Shown: positions 1-12,959, numbered from the stretch's first letter. The stretch is DNA of 64,000 nt from Hippophae tibetana (GCA_037013495.1 CM072805.1:18138601-18202600), one strand, 5' to 3'. The notes: generated by a model not told the origin, from the sequence alone. A program made the numbers and translations.

Positions 1-477
1 CCATTGGCTTTGTTGAACCTTTACATCAGGGCTAAAAGGCATCAAACAATTGAGCTCATCATAATTCCTTTTAAATTCTATAAATTAATTTGTGAGTGAC
101 TGATCTTGTTTGTCTGCACGGTAAAATGCTTTGCATACCTCATATATGCGAGAAAGATTTCCTTTACCAGAATATAAGAAATCCAAATAATCCATTAATT
201 CCTTAACGAATTCACAATGATTGATCAAGTCAATGACATTGCTTTCAATAGAATTTCGAATCTGTAGAAATAAGCGAGTATCATCTCTAAGCCATGTCTG
301 TTTTGAATCATCTTTAGGAGGATCATTAGTCAAATGAGTATCTTTGTCAATACTTCTCAAATAAATTCGAATGGTCTTGCTCTAAGCCAAATAATTCGAG
401 CCATTGAGCTTATGGTCTGTGATTTTAGACATCACAGGCACCATATCCGTTACAACATTAGATTTCTTTTCAGCCAT
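1..477 (-). pseudogene. Copia gag polyprotein, N-terminal part, broken
   Basis: The minus-strand frame opens with ATG at 475-477 (MAEKKSNVV...) and continues with SKITDHKLNGSNYLA, DDTRLFLQIRNSIES and NHCEFVKELMDYLDFLYSGK, which I recognise as the retrotransposon gag/UBN2 region of plant copia polyproteins. Gag would form the particle that carries the element RNA. The same frame is interrupted by a stop where tryptophan is expected (382-384) and by a second stop at 85-87. Coding similarity goes on to base 1, so the gene is cut by the window edge. It is non-functional as it stands. Confidence 0.85.
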
Positions 478-700
478 AACTCTTATAAATGACAAGGCAG
501 CGAGCAAACGAATAAACAAAATCCAACAATAGTAGTGACCAAACACGCAGTGACCAAGAATACAAAATTGGAAGAACCTAAACCTGAACAATCACAAGTG
601 ATAAGGGCCAAACCACCACAGATGATGCAGGTGAATGGAAGAGAGCAACACGAGGTCGATCAGAGAAGAAATCTTCACGGACGCGCTATCACGCGCCGGC

Positions 701-946
701 ATGTGGAAAGCTGATAGAAAGTCGCGATGGCACGTGTGGCTCACTCGCGGCTCGTCTGGTGACTAGACGAGCCGGCTTTGGCCGGTCGGTGGCTATTCTT
801 CCTCATTGTGCCAGCAGTGAGACGTGTGGAAATTTGACAGAAAGTCACGGTGGCGCGTGTGGCTCACTCGCACCTCGTCTGGTGACCAGACTTCGAGGTT
901 TGGCTGGTCGGTGGCTGGTCTTCCTCCCTGTGCCGGCGGTGAGAAA
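701..946 (-). repeat. Tandem duplication (about 123 bp x 2) in the copia leader
   Basis: Two copies, 701-823 and 824-946, share stretches such as cgtgtggctcactcgc, ctcgtctggtgac and ggtcggtggct. They are far more GC-rich than the surroundings and lie between the primer-binding site and gag. A role in RNA packaging or translation is possible but not shown. The short open frames here are by-products of GC content. Confidence 0.8.
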
Positions 947-1072
947 AAATGTGCACTCCAAAAGGGTGTTCCGAGTTGGAACTCAAAAATGCACCAAATC
1001 CTAATTTGTGTTTACCCAAAATCAGCCCCTAATTTGAACGAAAACAAAATTCCCAAATTTTGTAACCTAAAT

Positions 1073-1084
1073 GCTCTGATACCA
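1073..1084 (-). promoter_or_regulatory. Primer-binding site, tRNA-iMet type
   Basis: The plus strand reads gctctgatacca, the exact reverse complement of TGGTATCAGAGC, the usual reverse-transcription primer site of plant copia elements. It lies immediately inside the LTR. Confidence 0.9.
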
Positions 1085-1278
1085 TGTAAAACTCAGAATT
1101 CACTCTCATATATTCATTAAAAGACACTACCTATTTATTTACAAAGTTAGGGATAATATTAGGTGATATACACCTAATACACAACTAAGACACCTAATAC
1201 ACAACTAAGACACCTAATACATAACTAATATATTCACCTAGTGATAGACACCTAATACACAACTAATCATCTTTAACA
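1085..1278 (-). repeat. 5' LTR of the copia element (194 bp)
   Basis: The segment is bounded by TG at 1085 and CA at 1278 (plus-strand reading) and touches the primer-binding site at its inner end. It contains a 20 bp tandem motif, cacctaatacacaactaaga and variants, from about 1171 to 1267. The partner LTR is outside the window. Confidence 0.75.
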
Positions 1279-2010
1279 GTACTCTCTGAAAAGAAGGCAA
1301 TACTTGATCAACAAAAAATTAAATACTTAATGTTGGAAATTGAATATGGAAAATATAATCCACAACCCCATATACTAAATAATATTCAAGGTTTTTCTAG
1401 TGAATTAAAAGATAAAAACCAATTACAGAGATTTTTAGGATGTTTAGCTTATGTAGAAGCATACATCAAGAAACTTGTAGAAATGAAAAAACCATTACAA
1501 GTAAAATTGAAAAAAATATCATATATGGAAATGAACCGAAGAAGATAATTTATATATGGATAGAGTAAAAGCAAAGGTAAAAAAATTACTAACTTTATAC
1601 CATCCAGGACCAGATGATAAGATGATAATTGAAACAGATGCTTCACAAGAATATTGGGGAGCAGTTCTTAAAGCAAGAGTAGATAACAAAAAAGAATATC
1701 TTTATAGATATACATCAAGATTTTCCAAGGTTCAGAATTAAATTACCATAATAATGAAAAAGAATATTTAGTGGTAAAAAAGCTATTAAGAAATTTGTAA
1801 TATATGTTATAAGCTCCAAATTCATTGTTAGAAAAGATAACAAGAATTTTGGTTGTTTCTTAAGAACTAATATTGTAGGTGATTACAAACAAGGAAGATT
1901 AGTTAGATGACAACAATGGTTCAACCATTACAATTTTGATGTTAAACATCTTCTAGACCATAAAAATAGCTTAGTTGATGCTCTTACTAGAGAATTAACA
2001 CCTCTAACTA
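1279..2010 (+). pseudogene. Endogenous caulimovirid reverse transcriptase (end) and RNase H
   Basis: Frames from about 1285 to 1548 resemble the C-terminal thumb/connection part of a Caulimoviridae polymerase: a histidine-isoleucine-leucine motif, then a glutamine-leucine-arginine-phenylalanine-leucine-glycine motif near 1420-1445. From about 1556 an RNase H domain follows, with its aspartate in an ETDAS motif near 1630-1645, a tyrosine-threonine-serine motif near 1710, and the DNKNF and GRLVRW motifs near 1830-1910. It ends near 2010 with the usual His-Leu...Asp-Ala-Leu-Thr-Arg-Glu motif. Several stops and frameshifts break it, and the finger/palm part is absent because the copia element begins at 1278. 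The match is closer to caulimovirus-type than to badnavirus-type enzymes; the genus is not certain. Confidence 0.85.
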
Positions 2011-2039
2011 TTTTTATGCTTTTAGGAATGGAATATCTT

Positions 2040-3430
2040 GATATCAAAATCAAGATAAAGGAAAAGGAGATAAAACTCCTACAAGAACAACTTGAGCTGC
2101 TATATCTCGAGAAATCTCTTATATAGATAGGAAAGAAACAAGAAGAACCTAACAGTTCACAAAAAACTTTTGAAACCACAAAGCTCAATTGGGAAGATGA
2201 GGTAGAAAAAGAAAAACAGAAAAAAATTTATGTGGTCTATAATGGCCTAAAACCAGGAATTTATAACAACTGGACATAATCTAGTAAATCTATTCTAGGA
2301 GTTAATGAAGTAACTCATATAGCCTTCACCAATAGAATAGAAGTAGAAGGTAGTTATGCCAATTACAAAACATCAAAAATGATAACTCCAGAGGAAATAG
2401 TAAGAAATTATTTTACAGTATTACAACAACAACCAACAGCTCTAAGCAGGTTGAAAAATCTTGGAAAAATAGCAAGGCTTCTAATGCTATTTAGAGAAAC
2501 ATCTCCTTTAGAGACATAAAAAAATAGTAAAGCATTTAGTGCTATTTAGGGAGAAATCTCCTAGAACTACTCTAATCATTGAAGATGAAAAAGACCAATA
2601 TAGAAACCTCAGTAAATCACAATGATTGAGTCTTTATAACTTGGCCAGAAAATCTACCCAAAAACATATTAAAGATATGAAGTTCTATACTACAAACAAG
2701 GAATTTCTGTAGGAAGTAAATTCAATATATTAGAAGAAGTTGATCCAATATTTGTGTATAAAGCCTTTCATGCATGACTAATATAAAATATATATCCAAG
2801 AATTAATTTAAGTGAGTTAAATTATTTCACAGAGAATTTTAAAAGAGCAATCAAGAACACTAGAAGAAAGATTAAAACAGGTGATAAATCTATTTATCTT
2901 ATGTTTTTCAGTTCATTAATGGATTAGAATGAGGAAGGAAGTATTAGTACCTACCACTTCATCAATATAGGGATTTCCAACACAAATAGAGAAGTTTCCA
3001 AACCAAGGGAACTTCTAGAAAAGGAATTCAACACAGAAGAACTTTGTGTACTAAGAGGTCAAATGTTAGGCCAAATTTACTATGAACTCAGGAAGATTAA
3101 CAATTCTACTGAGATCAATGTAAATTATTCAACTAGTAAAGTCATCCTCATTTCCCACAATAGCATGGCTTTGTTAGAAAAAGATGGTGAAAAAATTACC
3201 AAATACGAAACCAATTTTAATTGTAACAACCTACATATTGGTCAAGAAACAAAGAAGGGATTCTACTTTTATGTGAGCCACCAAAGACCACAAATCCATT
3301 CTTTGCATCAAAGACCGAGAATATGGAGATGTGTCATCATCAACGTCAATAAAGGAACTATTGGTAGAAAATGAAAAGGAAAAATAAGAAAAGAAACTGT
3401 CGACAGAAGATGACAAAAAAAATTGAGATG
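2040..3430 (+). pseudogene. Caulimovirid ORF VI-like transactivator/viroplasmin relic
   Basis: Just downstream of the RNase H relic a lysine/glutamate-rich coiled-coil-like stretch (about 2050-2120) is followed near 2227-2420 by the motif YVVYNGLKPGIY and an adjoining conserved block, which I recognise as the Cauli_VI (viroplasmin N-terminal, RNase H1-like) domain. ORF VI proteins form the virus factory and promote translation of the polycistronic RNA. The remainder to about 3430 keeps short open blocks in shifting frames with many stops. Its position after pol and before the promoter fits the caulimovirus gene order. Clearly non-coding now. Confidence is high for the Cauli_VI block and lower for the outer limits. 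Confidence 0.75.
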
Positions 3431-3534
3431 TAGATGCCACATCTTAATCGGCAGCATGTGCCAAGGAAAAATGCAGTGGTTATCCTTTAAAGTAAAAAAA
3501 GCATATGAATTATTAAAGCAAGGGTAAAATAATA

Positions 3535-3600
3535 ATTTTAGTCTTGTAAATAGGGATTCCTTATAATATAAAAGGAACCCTTATTCTCATTTCAAAACAA
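3535..3600 (+). promoter_or_regulatory. Pararetroviral pregenomic-RNA promoter (35S-like), putative
   Basis: A TATA box (tataatataaaagg, 3562-3575) lies after the ORF VI relic and before a structured leader, the position of the pregenomic promoter in Caulimoviridae. A poly(A)-like AATAAA at 3771-3776, about 200 bp further on, would fit the terminally redundant transcript. Promoter activity is inferred from layout only. Confidence 0.55.
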
Positions 3601-3960
3601 ACACGAATACACAAAAAGCTAGAGCTCTCTACTCTAAAACACTCTAGCATAGAAAAATCCTTTATCTAGAAATATTAAAACCAATAATGTTATACCTAGT
3701 AATTATAAGCGACTAAGCACCCCTTCAAGGTTCTTAGTTGACCTTAAGTTATAATAATTATTATTCTATGAATAAAATGGCTCTTCTCTAGTAGGTCAAC
3801 TAGTGGACACCATTTATGTACCGATGCAGAAGACTCACCATTACTCGAAGGGTGTTGAGGTTTGAACAAAACTAAGGCATAACAAGTGTAACAAAAGAAG
3901 ACGAAGAGAAGGGAAGCTCGTGGTAGACCTATCAAATTCAGGTATAATAATTATAAATTT
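3600..3960 (+). other. Caulimovirid leader with nested inverted repeats
   Basis: Paired segments lie in nested order: AGTTGACCT at 3736-3744 with AGGTCAACT at 3793-3801, and caccccttc near 3718-3726 with gaagggtg near 3848-3855. Long leader hairpins of this sort allow ribosome shunting in caulimovirids. No exact TGGTATCAGAGC site was found, so the leader may be incomplete or decayed. Confidence 0.45.
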
Positions 3961-4855
3961 AAGCGAGTTAAATTTTTTGAATGTTTAAATATTTGCTTAC
4001 AACAAGACATAATAGTACTAAAATAGGAAAATGAAAATATTTTTAAAAATAAACAACTAATAATTCCAAATAAAATCAAAGATAAAAATCTAATTCTTTT
4101 AGAAACATTTGATAAAGGTTATCTCTATCATTTAAATGAATATTTTAAAGATGAGGATTGTGAAACTTGTCTTAAAAATTTAAAAATATTTAAAACCTTA
4201 TTAGATATCTATATAGATTATATTAAAACTATCACAAGCATTATAGACCATCATGTTTTAAGGACATTAAAATATTATTTTATTCAAAAATGAAACTTGT
4301 CTTAAAAATTTAAAAAAATTTAAAACCTTATTAGATATCTATATAGATTATATTAAAGCTATCACAAGCATTATAGACCATCATGTTTTAAGGACATTAA
4401 AAGATTATTTTAGTCAAAAATATGTATGAATAGAGGAAGGAGAATTCAACAACTTAATGTTTGGATACTACTTCTTTGAAGATTATAAATACATTGTATA
4501 TATACAAGAAAAACCTGTTTGTATACTACGAATAAGACAAAATAATATATATTTAACACATATGATTTATCAAGATAATATTTTATGAATATCGAATCAT
4601 TAGTATATAAATTAAAACTATTAGATTTAACAAATGAAAGAATAATTTTTAATTTTAAAAAATAATTAATAGATTCAAGATTAGAATTAAGTAACTGATA
4701 TAATGAAAAACATAAAATACTATGCAATTGTAATGAATATAGAAGAAAATTATATTTATACCAAAATATAATAAATTTTTTAAACAAATTATTGTCTTTA
4801 GTAAATAAACAAAAATCATTAACTAAGTCAATATTAACTCCTAATTAAAAATTAT
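3961..4855 (+). pseudogene. Unidentified region downstream of the viral leader
   Basis: The plus strand keeps a lysine/isoleucine-rich open stretch from about 4040 to 4290 with heptad-like leucines and isoleucines, then another near 4430-4590. I do not recognise the products. By position they could derive from the first viral ORFs, but no movement-protein or coat zinc-finger motif is visible. A 130 bp tandem duplication (4161-4420) breaks the frame because 130 is not a multiple of three. The viral origin of this part is inferred from contiguity only. Confidence 0.35.
4161..4420. repeat. 130 bp tandem duplication, two copies
   Basis: Copies 4161-4290 and 4291-4420 both begin tgaaacttgtcttaaaaatt and end tcaaaaa; they differ at only a few positions. 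The near identity points to a fairly recent duplication within the relic. Confidence 0.95.
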
Positions 4856-5059
4856 ATCGATCTGCAAAAATTGTTATCACAGTCAAGAAATAGTATTCTA
4901 AATAGTAATTAATGGAAAATTAACACCATTAAAATCTAAGGATATTTTTGATATTTTATAAACTTCAAAAACATAAGTGAAGATATGTCAAACCTTAGGG
5001 ACATTTGAGATATTATTCCATTATATTAATATAATCTTTTTTTATATAAATAAACCACA

Positions 5060-7690
5060 ATTGTGACTTTGGTTGGGGATGATAATTTTTATTTTCTTTT
5101 TTTTATTTTTTATTAATTATTTACACTAATAAATATTAAAATATTTATATAATAAATATTTATTTTTTATTTTTTATTTTTTATACCAATAAATACTAAA
5201 ATATCTACATCATAAATGAATTTTTATGAAAAATTATTTTATAAGTTTACTTTCTTTCTTTTTTTATTATACACTAATAAATATTAAAATATTTTTATAA
5301 TAGATAATAATTATATAATTTATATATCTTATATATAAAAAGACCATATGTGCTAGAGTGATGTTTGGTCATTCCTAGCAATGAGTAGTATTTTATATTT
5401 TATTAGTTTTTAAACAAATAAATATCAAAATATCAATATAATTGATATATTTTTATTAAGTTTTTATATCAATAAATATCAAAATATTCATATAATAAAT
5501 ACATTTTTTATGAATAGTTATTATATATAATTTAATAATTTTATGGTAATAATTCATACAATTAATAATTACTTTTTTAATGAGTATTTGATTAATTCAT
5601 TCATAAACATATCATTTTTGTTTAATGTTTATGTAATAAAATGTTTTTTTATGAACAATTATTTTATATAATGAAATTATTTTTATTATATTAAGAGTGA
5701 AAATTTATGCAGTTAATATTATTCATTTAATAAGCATTCTATCAATTCATTTATAAGCAGATTATAATTTTATTGAATTAATTTTATGCCTATATCATAT
5801 CATATATAATATATAATATATTTTATGTTTATTGTTTTAGTTTTTTATACCAATACATACCAAAATATCTATATAATAAATATATTATATAAAATTTATT
5901 TTTTTAATACAATTATCTTTATTACATTAAATGTGACAATTCATATGGTTAATGATTATCCATTTAATGTATGTTCAATCAATTCATTTATGAATTAATC
6001 TTATTTTTGTTAAATGATGGTATAATAAATATATTTTTATGTATAACTATTTTGTATAATGAAATTATTTTTATAAAATTAAGAATGAAAATTCATATAG
6101 TTAATAATTACATATTTAATAAGTATTCGATAAATTAATTTATTAATATTTTGGTATTTATTAGTATAAAAAATACATTTTAAATTTTTTTTTAACTAAC
6201 ATGTATACATACTAAAATGTTCATATAATAAATATCTTTTTTTTTTGTAAAAGATAATATTTTTATTATATTAATAGTAACAATTCATATAGTTCATGAT
6301 TACCAATTTAGTATATTCGATCAAATCACTTATGACCATATTATATTTTTATTTTTATATCAATAAATACCAAAAATGTTGATATAATAAATACCTTCTT
6401 TTTTTTCTTTTTATACCAATAAATACTAAAATTTTCATATAATAAAAAATGAATTTTTATGAATAACTAATTTATATAATATAATTATTTTTATTATATT
6501 ATGGATAAAAATTCATACAACTAATTCATGATTGCCCAATTGGTGAGTATTTAATCAATTTACTTATAAGCAGATCATATTTAGTTAAAATAATCATTTT
6601 TTTCAAGATCATATTATATATTATATTAATTAAAAATAAAAATCAACTAATATAAATTATTTTTAATCAACAAATGCTTATTAAATTCAATCAAGTCATG
6701 TTTATTTTTCAGGTAGAATTAACTCTTTAGATAGTGAAAATATTAATTAAATAAATTCATATGTTTTTGTATTATATTTGACTTATTTATTAAATAAAAT
6801 TATACAATTATTATCAATATCTTGGTAAGTCACTCATGTATATATTGTATTTGGATTATATTGTTCATAAAATTGTTACTATTACATATTTATTTATCAC
6901 TAAAATAATTAATTAATTATTAGTGTTAATACAAACAAACCAATTTATAAAATATTTTAACATCAATTTTTTAGTTATAATAAAAGTAACTTAAAAATTA
7001 TATTTAAAGCCTTACTCTTTTATTCATAAAATAAAGAATTTAAAATAATAATAATTATTACTAGATAATTAATACTATTATATTTTATCAAATTTAAATT
7101 ATTCGTACACTAGTACGATAAAAAGCCACAATCTTATGGCTTTGGTCAACAATCTTTTTTATTCTTTCTTTCTTTTTGTTATTTTTTTTTACCCAAAATC
7201 AAAATATTTATATAATAAATACATATTTTATATATATTTTTAATTATTTTACATCAATTAATATCAAAATTTTCATATAATAAATAGTTTTTATGAATAG
7301 TTATTTTGTAAGTTTAATTTTTTTTTTTATAATATACACTAATAAATATCAAAATAGTTTTATAATATATAATAATTATATAATTTATATTTGATAAAAA
7401 GTCATAATCTTGTTGTGGCTTTGGTCTACGATGGTTTTTTTCGTTCCTATATTTTTGTTAGTTTTTTTACACTAATAAATATTAAAAATATTTATATAAT
7501 AAATATTATTTTATATTATTTTGATATTATTATTTTTTATACCAATAAATATCAAAATATCATATAATAAATATATTTTTATAAGTTATTTTGTAAGTTC
7601 ATTATTTTTTTCTTTGTACATTAATAAATACCAAAATATTCTCATAATATGTAATAATTTTACAATTTTACTTGATATTTTTATTATATA
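5060..7690. repeat. AT-rich tract with a dispersed, degenerate motif (at least 15 copies)
   Basis: A motif like aataaatatcaaaatattta followed by tataataaatatatttttatgaa recurs near 5137, 5190, 5275, 5418, 5470, 5852, 6206, 6362, 6418, 7194, 7260, 7343, 7472, 7541 and 7624, with one copy apparently inverted near 6160. A longer block containing a 'ctttggt' phrase and the motif appears near 5065, 7140 and 7400. No coding potential is seen. It may be a degraded satellite or a repeat-bearing transposon. Confidence 0.7.
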
Positions 7691-10600
7691 TTAACTTTAC
7701 ATTGTTAACCTTTAATTATTATTTTATGGGACATAATTTTATTAAATTAGTCATATTGTTTGTATCAAGATCATGTTATATCTAATATCAATTAATAAAT
7801 AGTCAACTAAATTACATTATTTTTAAGCAAAAATGTTCATAAAAATGCTCTATATTCGATCAAGTTTTGTCTATCATGTTAAGTTCATATGTGTCATCCT
7901 ATTATATTTGATTTATTTATTAAGTAAAGTATCACTCATATTTAGGTTGTGTTACTTTCACAAAGTATTATACATATTACTCATAAAATAATTATTATTG
8001 TGTATATATTTTTCACTAAAGTAATAATCTAATTAAATAATTATGTTTTATATATTTACTCTTCATTAAAATAATAAATTTATTAAATATTTATTTTAAG
8101 AGTATTTTTACCATCTTTATATAAAATTTTAACATTAATTTTTTTTATCATATCATAGTTAAAGACTTTTCTTTTTCTTTTATTTTTTAAAATAAATAAT
8201 TTTATAGCAATAATAATTATTAATTAATTAATATTATTATATATTTATTAAATTTAAATCATTTACCCATCCTTTATACGGGTCCAAAACTAGCATAACA
8301 ATAAAAACAAATTAGATAATATATATACATGTTTTAAAATCATGATTAACCAAAATCAAACATATATTAATATAATTTTTTATACATATATTATGTAATA
8401 AAAAACACTTTAAATATATATTATATTAAATAATTAGATTATTTTTTTTATTATTACACACACATATATATATATATATATTACCTAAACAATTATATAC
8501 TAAAAGCTAAATAACTAAAAATAATATCAATAAGTATTATTTAATGTAATAATTATTATTTAATTTTTTAAACATTTTAAGCTAAGTATATTTTTAAATA
8601 AATTTTATAAATAAAAAATAGTAATTAAACTATAGGTGAACACTTTTAATATAAAATATTCTTTTATAATTTATAGTTATTCCTCGAAATTGATACCAAA
8701 AGGTTATAATAAATCATATAACTGTTTTCGTCTGTACTCATCGGTACCTACAAAGACGGATCCAAATGGTGGGTTATTGGGCTATAGTCACCCAATTGTT
8801 TTTTTGCATAATTTCTTTATAGTACTAATACCTATAGTTTAGTCACTTCAGCTAGATAGTAAAAATATCCACAAGGTTGAAACTTTATGGATATTTATTT
8901 CATGTGCATCCGTATGAATTGGATAAAAATAAATTATTTTTAGATTATAATTTACATATAAAATTAATATTAATGAATAATATCATCAAGATAGAATAAT
9001 ATGTAGATCGGATTTATCCATGGATTATTGTAAATTTAAAGTTTTTTAAAATTATAATTTTAGAATCAAAAGACTCACATATTTCTAACATATATATATT
9101 TTTTTAATTTTTACAATTATTTATTTGAAAATATTTACATTATGAGTAATCTTTTTAAAAATAATTCTCTATTACATTTTTATAAATTTAACTTTCTCTC
9201 TCTTATCATTTTCATAAATCTATCTATTATTTAAAATTTATTAAATCAAAATTTAAATCACATTATATTCATAAATAGTTATTTTTTATTATATTTATTA
9301 TAAATAATATTATTTTTCTAATTTTGAGTAATTAACTCAAGTTTTATTTTTTATTTATAAATAAAATAAAATCTTATCAAATTTATTAAATGAATGTGCA
9401 AATAATGCTCTATTTAAAAATTTAAATGAGATCAAGTTAATACATATACAAAATTTATTATAAAATTATTAAAGTTTTTTGAAATTTATATGATTATAAT
9501 ATTAATAAAAAAATTAAATAAAAATTGGAGTATATTTATTAAAAACTTTTTTTAAAAATCATATAATATATATTGTTCTTTTTTTTCATTTATTAATCTA
9601 AAATATATAACACATTACATTAAATAATGTTTAATTTAATAAAAGTTAAAAAAAATGATTTAAATTGGGCCATGATTCATAGATTAATACATCATCTAAT
9701 CTATATGATCTAGGCATAATAACATATCAAATTAAACTTAATATTTTGATAAGTAAATTTAATCAAATCCCATCAATTATCGTCTTTAAATTCAACTAAT
9801 TTAAATATATATATTTTTAAATAAAATATTGAAATTATTTTAATTAAAATGTGAAACTTAACGTGTTAAATCTTTAATAACTATGTTACAATATGAGCCA
9901 AATCTCAGCATCAATTATTTTAGTAATTGTAAATAGTGTACTTCAAACTTAAATTAAAATAAAAAATGGTGAGTATTATGCCATAAGTGAACATACAATA
10001 ATATAAATTAAGTTTTTATTTGTCATATATATTTTTCTTTAACGGATTCTTCTATCTCTTTTTTTATACGCAAATAAAAAATTGTAAATAAGTTTTTTTT
10101 TCCTTATTTTTAATTTAATATAATATAATTTCTTATTTGAAGTATGAAAATAACATAAAATATATATTACTTTATATTTTAATTTTATGTTGATTTGAAT
10201 TTTAATGTTGGTAATACTTCTATATTTTAATTTGTTTTACCTTAGAAACTAATTATTAATTTTGTATATTATTACATTTATATTTCATTTTTTTAATAAT
10301 ATTTTTTACTCATAAGAAAATAAATGAGAGGAGGATAAATATAAATTTCTAATCAAATATTACTCTAATTTAAAATATGAATATTCAAATATTTTTAGAT
10401 ATATATATTAATAAATAAACGTATAATAATAAAAATATATAACAATGATAAAGTAAATAATTAGTTTTGGTTAACATGACGAAGTTGCATGAGATATGTT
10501 ATTGAAGAGGCTACAATGGTTAGCTTCAATCTTTGTTTAACGATAAGAAATATCCTCTCCAATTACTACCCTTCACCAAGTAATCAAGTTTTCTATGACG

Positions 10601-11741
10601 GACGAGAGGAGATTATGGGAGACAAGCCAGAAGTTGATATAACATTATTATAAAGAAAATGTCTTGTAAATAGAAATTATCGAGAGGTTTCCCTAGGAAG
10701 AAGACAAGGAACCAAAACCTTATTAAATCAATCGATTTAAATGAAGTAAAAAACCTCCGCATGGAGGTAAAAGGCGAGAGCCAACCCTAGGTGAAGATTT
10801 GACAATGGAACTAAAGGTCTTCCTTGCCTTTCAATATACTTTCTTAGTTGACTAATGGATAAAGAATTATTTTAAAAGTTTGTAAAAGTAACTCCAAATC
10901 TATTGGAAAATACGAGTGATGGTGAGATATTAGTGTACTATAAATATATGTTGAGAAATGATATATAGAAAATAAAAAATAAAATAATTATTAATCTTGA
11001 ATTAATAAGTGAATTATCATGATATATTTACATAAATCTATATAGTAATGTTTTTCTAACAATCATCAACAATTAATATATTTTGTTACTATTATAATGG
11101 GCACTATAAAATCGATAACTAAAGTCCGAGAAAGGAATTAAACAAGGACTATTCGTATGAACAATAAGAGATAAAGGGATTAAAACGGTCCTCATGAGTG
11201 TGCATAATGGATTGCCTCTATAGATATAAGACAAGTATTCAAAAATTTACTTGTAATATGATCCTAACTTCGATATAAATCAATTATATAAACATGTAAA
11301 CTTGACCTCAATAATAGGCTTTCTCAGTATCTTAATATCAACAACACATATCACATCATTGGTGATCCATCGATAATCCAAATCTAGAAAAATAGAATTC
11401 AATTATAGTACTTGACGAGATCTTGTCCTCCATAGAAAAGAATTCAATTCATTATAGCACATTTTTTTTTTTGGCTATTACAATTCATTATAGTACTTTA
11501 CAATATCTTTACCACCATGACAAAACATGACTTGTATTTATGGGTTTTTTTTTTTTACACTCATGATGTTTCGGTTTTTAAAGTAATTAAATTATAATTC
11601 ATTTTACACAAACATATCTAAATTATCTAAATTTTGATCCATTTTATTCAAATATATTTGAATTTTTACTCAAGTATTCAAATTTTATTATATTTTACAT
11701 ATATATCCATATTCTTATTTTGTTTATATATAAGTATTCAT

Positions 11742-11794
<53 letters not shown>

Positions 11795-12950
11795 TTCATA
11801 TTCTTATTTTGTTTATATATAAGTATTCATATTTTTATTTTGTGTCAGCTAATTAGGTGGCAATACTTATAAGTAAACAAAATAAAAATATATATATTTA
11901 TGTATAAAATGGATCTAAATTTAAGTACTATTTTAAATAAAAGATAATTCAAATATCTTTAATTATATAAAATAGAATAAAATTTAAATATCTTAAAAAG
12001 TGTTTATACTTGTATTTTAATAACAAATGTCTCATTTGGTTTTGGACTCACAAATCACACGAAATAGAAGTGCCACCCAAAGTTTACAGGTATTAATTGA
12101 GCAATCAAATGTTAATCCATCTAACGCTGCTGATTTTGAAAAGACGAGAAAGATCAGGTGGGATTATTTTTCAATGATTTTATAAGTTTTTAAAATATTT
12201 TTAATAATATATGACACAATTTAAAATGCATAAATATACATAATTATGTATAAATAATAAATAAATTTATGAATTAGGGTTATTGAGCCTAATAATTTAT
12301 ACCACTATTTATTAATTTATTAGTGAGTTAATTAAAATTAGTAAATGTAAGTTTTGAATTTTTTGAAAAAAATAATATAAAATAATAAAATAAATTACAA
12401 AAAGATTATGATAGTTATGTAATTACGAGAATATCTTCACCACTAACCAACAACTTTATTAACTATATCATGAATGTAAATTAATTTATTAAGTATTAAA
12501 TTAATTTCATAATTTAAAATGTTAATGAGTTATTACTTTTAACTTTAGAAGTCTAGATCTACTTAAAAGTTTCTATCTTTTCTTATTTTATAATTGATTT
12601 AGAATATAATCATAAATCATCATATATCTTGAACAACTTAGAAGAACTCTTATTATATTTAATTCATCCATTACATTAGGATCCAAAAAGATGATAACTA
12701 AAATATGTAAGATTAAAACAATCGTTTAACCTTTAGTGAATGAGTTCAACCTTATTTGTGACACTAACCACAAAATATCACTTCAAATAAGAATATTAAC
12801 CATTACATACTAGCATCTTAGACTAGATATAAATATATTCATGTAACAAACTAGTTGTACACCTAATTCATAAAATGCATACTCGTGACATTTAAACATA
12901 TAATTAAATACATCAAGAATCAAGAATTGCAATTAAAATTGTTCAAAAAA
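7691..12950. other. AT-rich spacer without recognisable genes
   Basis: Both strands lack long or family-like frames. Simple repeats occur at about 8457-8482 (CA then TA) and 11750-11796 (TA). The TA block is flanked by an 89 bp direct repeat, with catattcttattttgttta starting at 11708 and again at 11797. Somewhat less AT-rich segments at 10440-11250 and 12040-12160 may be old transposon pieces, but I cannot assign them. Confidence 0.6.
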
Positions 12951-12959
12951 TTATATTAA

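Larger units (their letters stand above)
1..1278 (-). mobile_element. Ty1/copia retrotransposon, 5' end only (runs off the window)
   Basis: Read on the minus strand this is, in order, a short LTR, a primer-binding site complementary to initiator tRNA-Met, an untranslated leader of about 600 bp and the start of a copia gag. The rest of the element lies before base 1. The short LTR and the gag opening resemble the Tnt1/Tork type of plant copia elements, which is an inference from family knowledge. The gag carries stop codons, so this copy is not functional. It directly abuts a caulimovirid reverse transcriptase fragment that starts in mid-domain, so it was probably inserted into that relic. Confidence 0.85.

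Noticed and set aside
3063-3374. 103-codon open frame as a separate gene
   Set aside because: It lies in the decayed ORF VI-like region and has no recognisable domain of its own; treated as part of the viral relic.
11634-11822. Isoleucine/tyrosine-rich open frame
   Set aside because: Translation of a TA microsatellite and its duplicated flanks.
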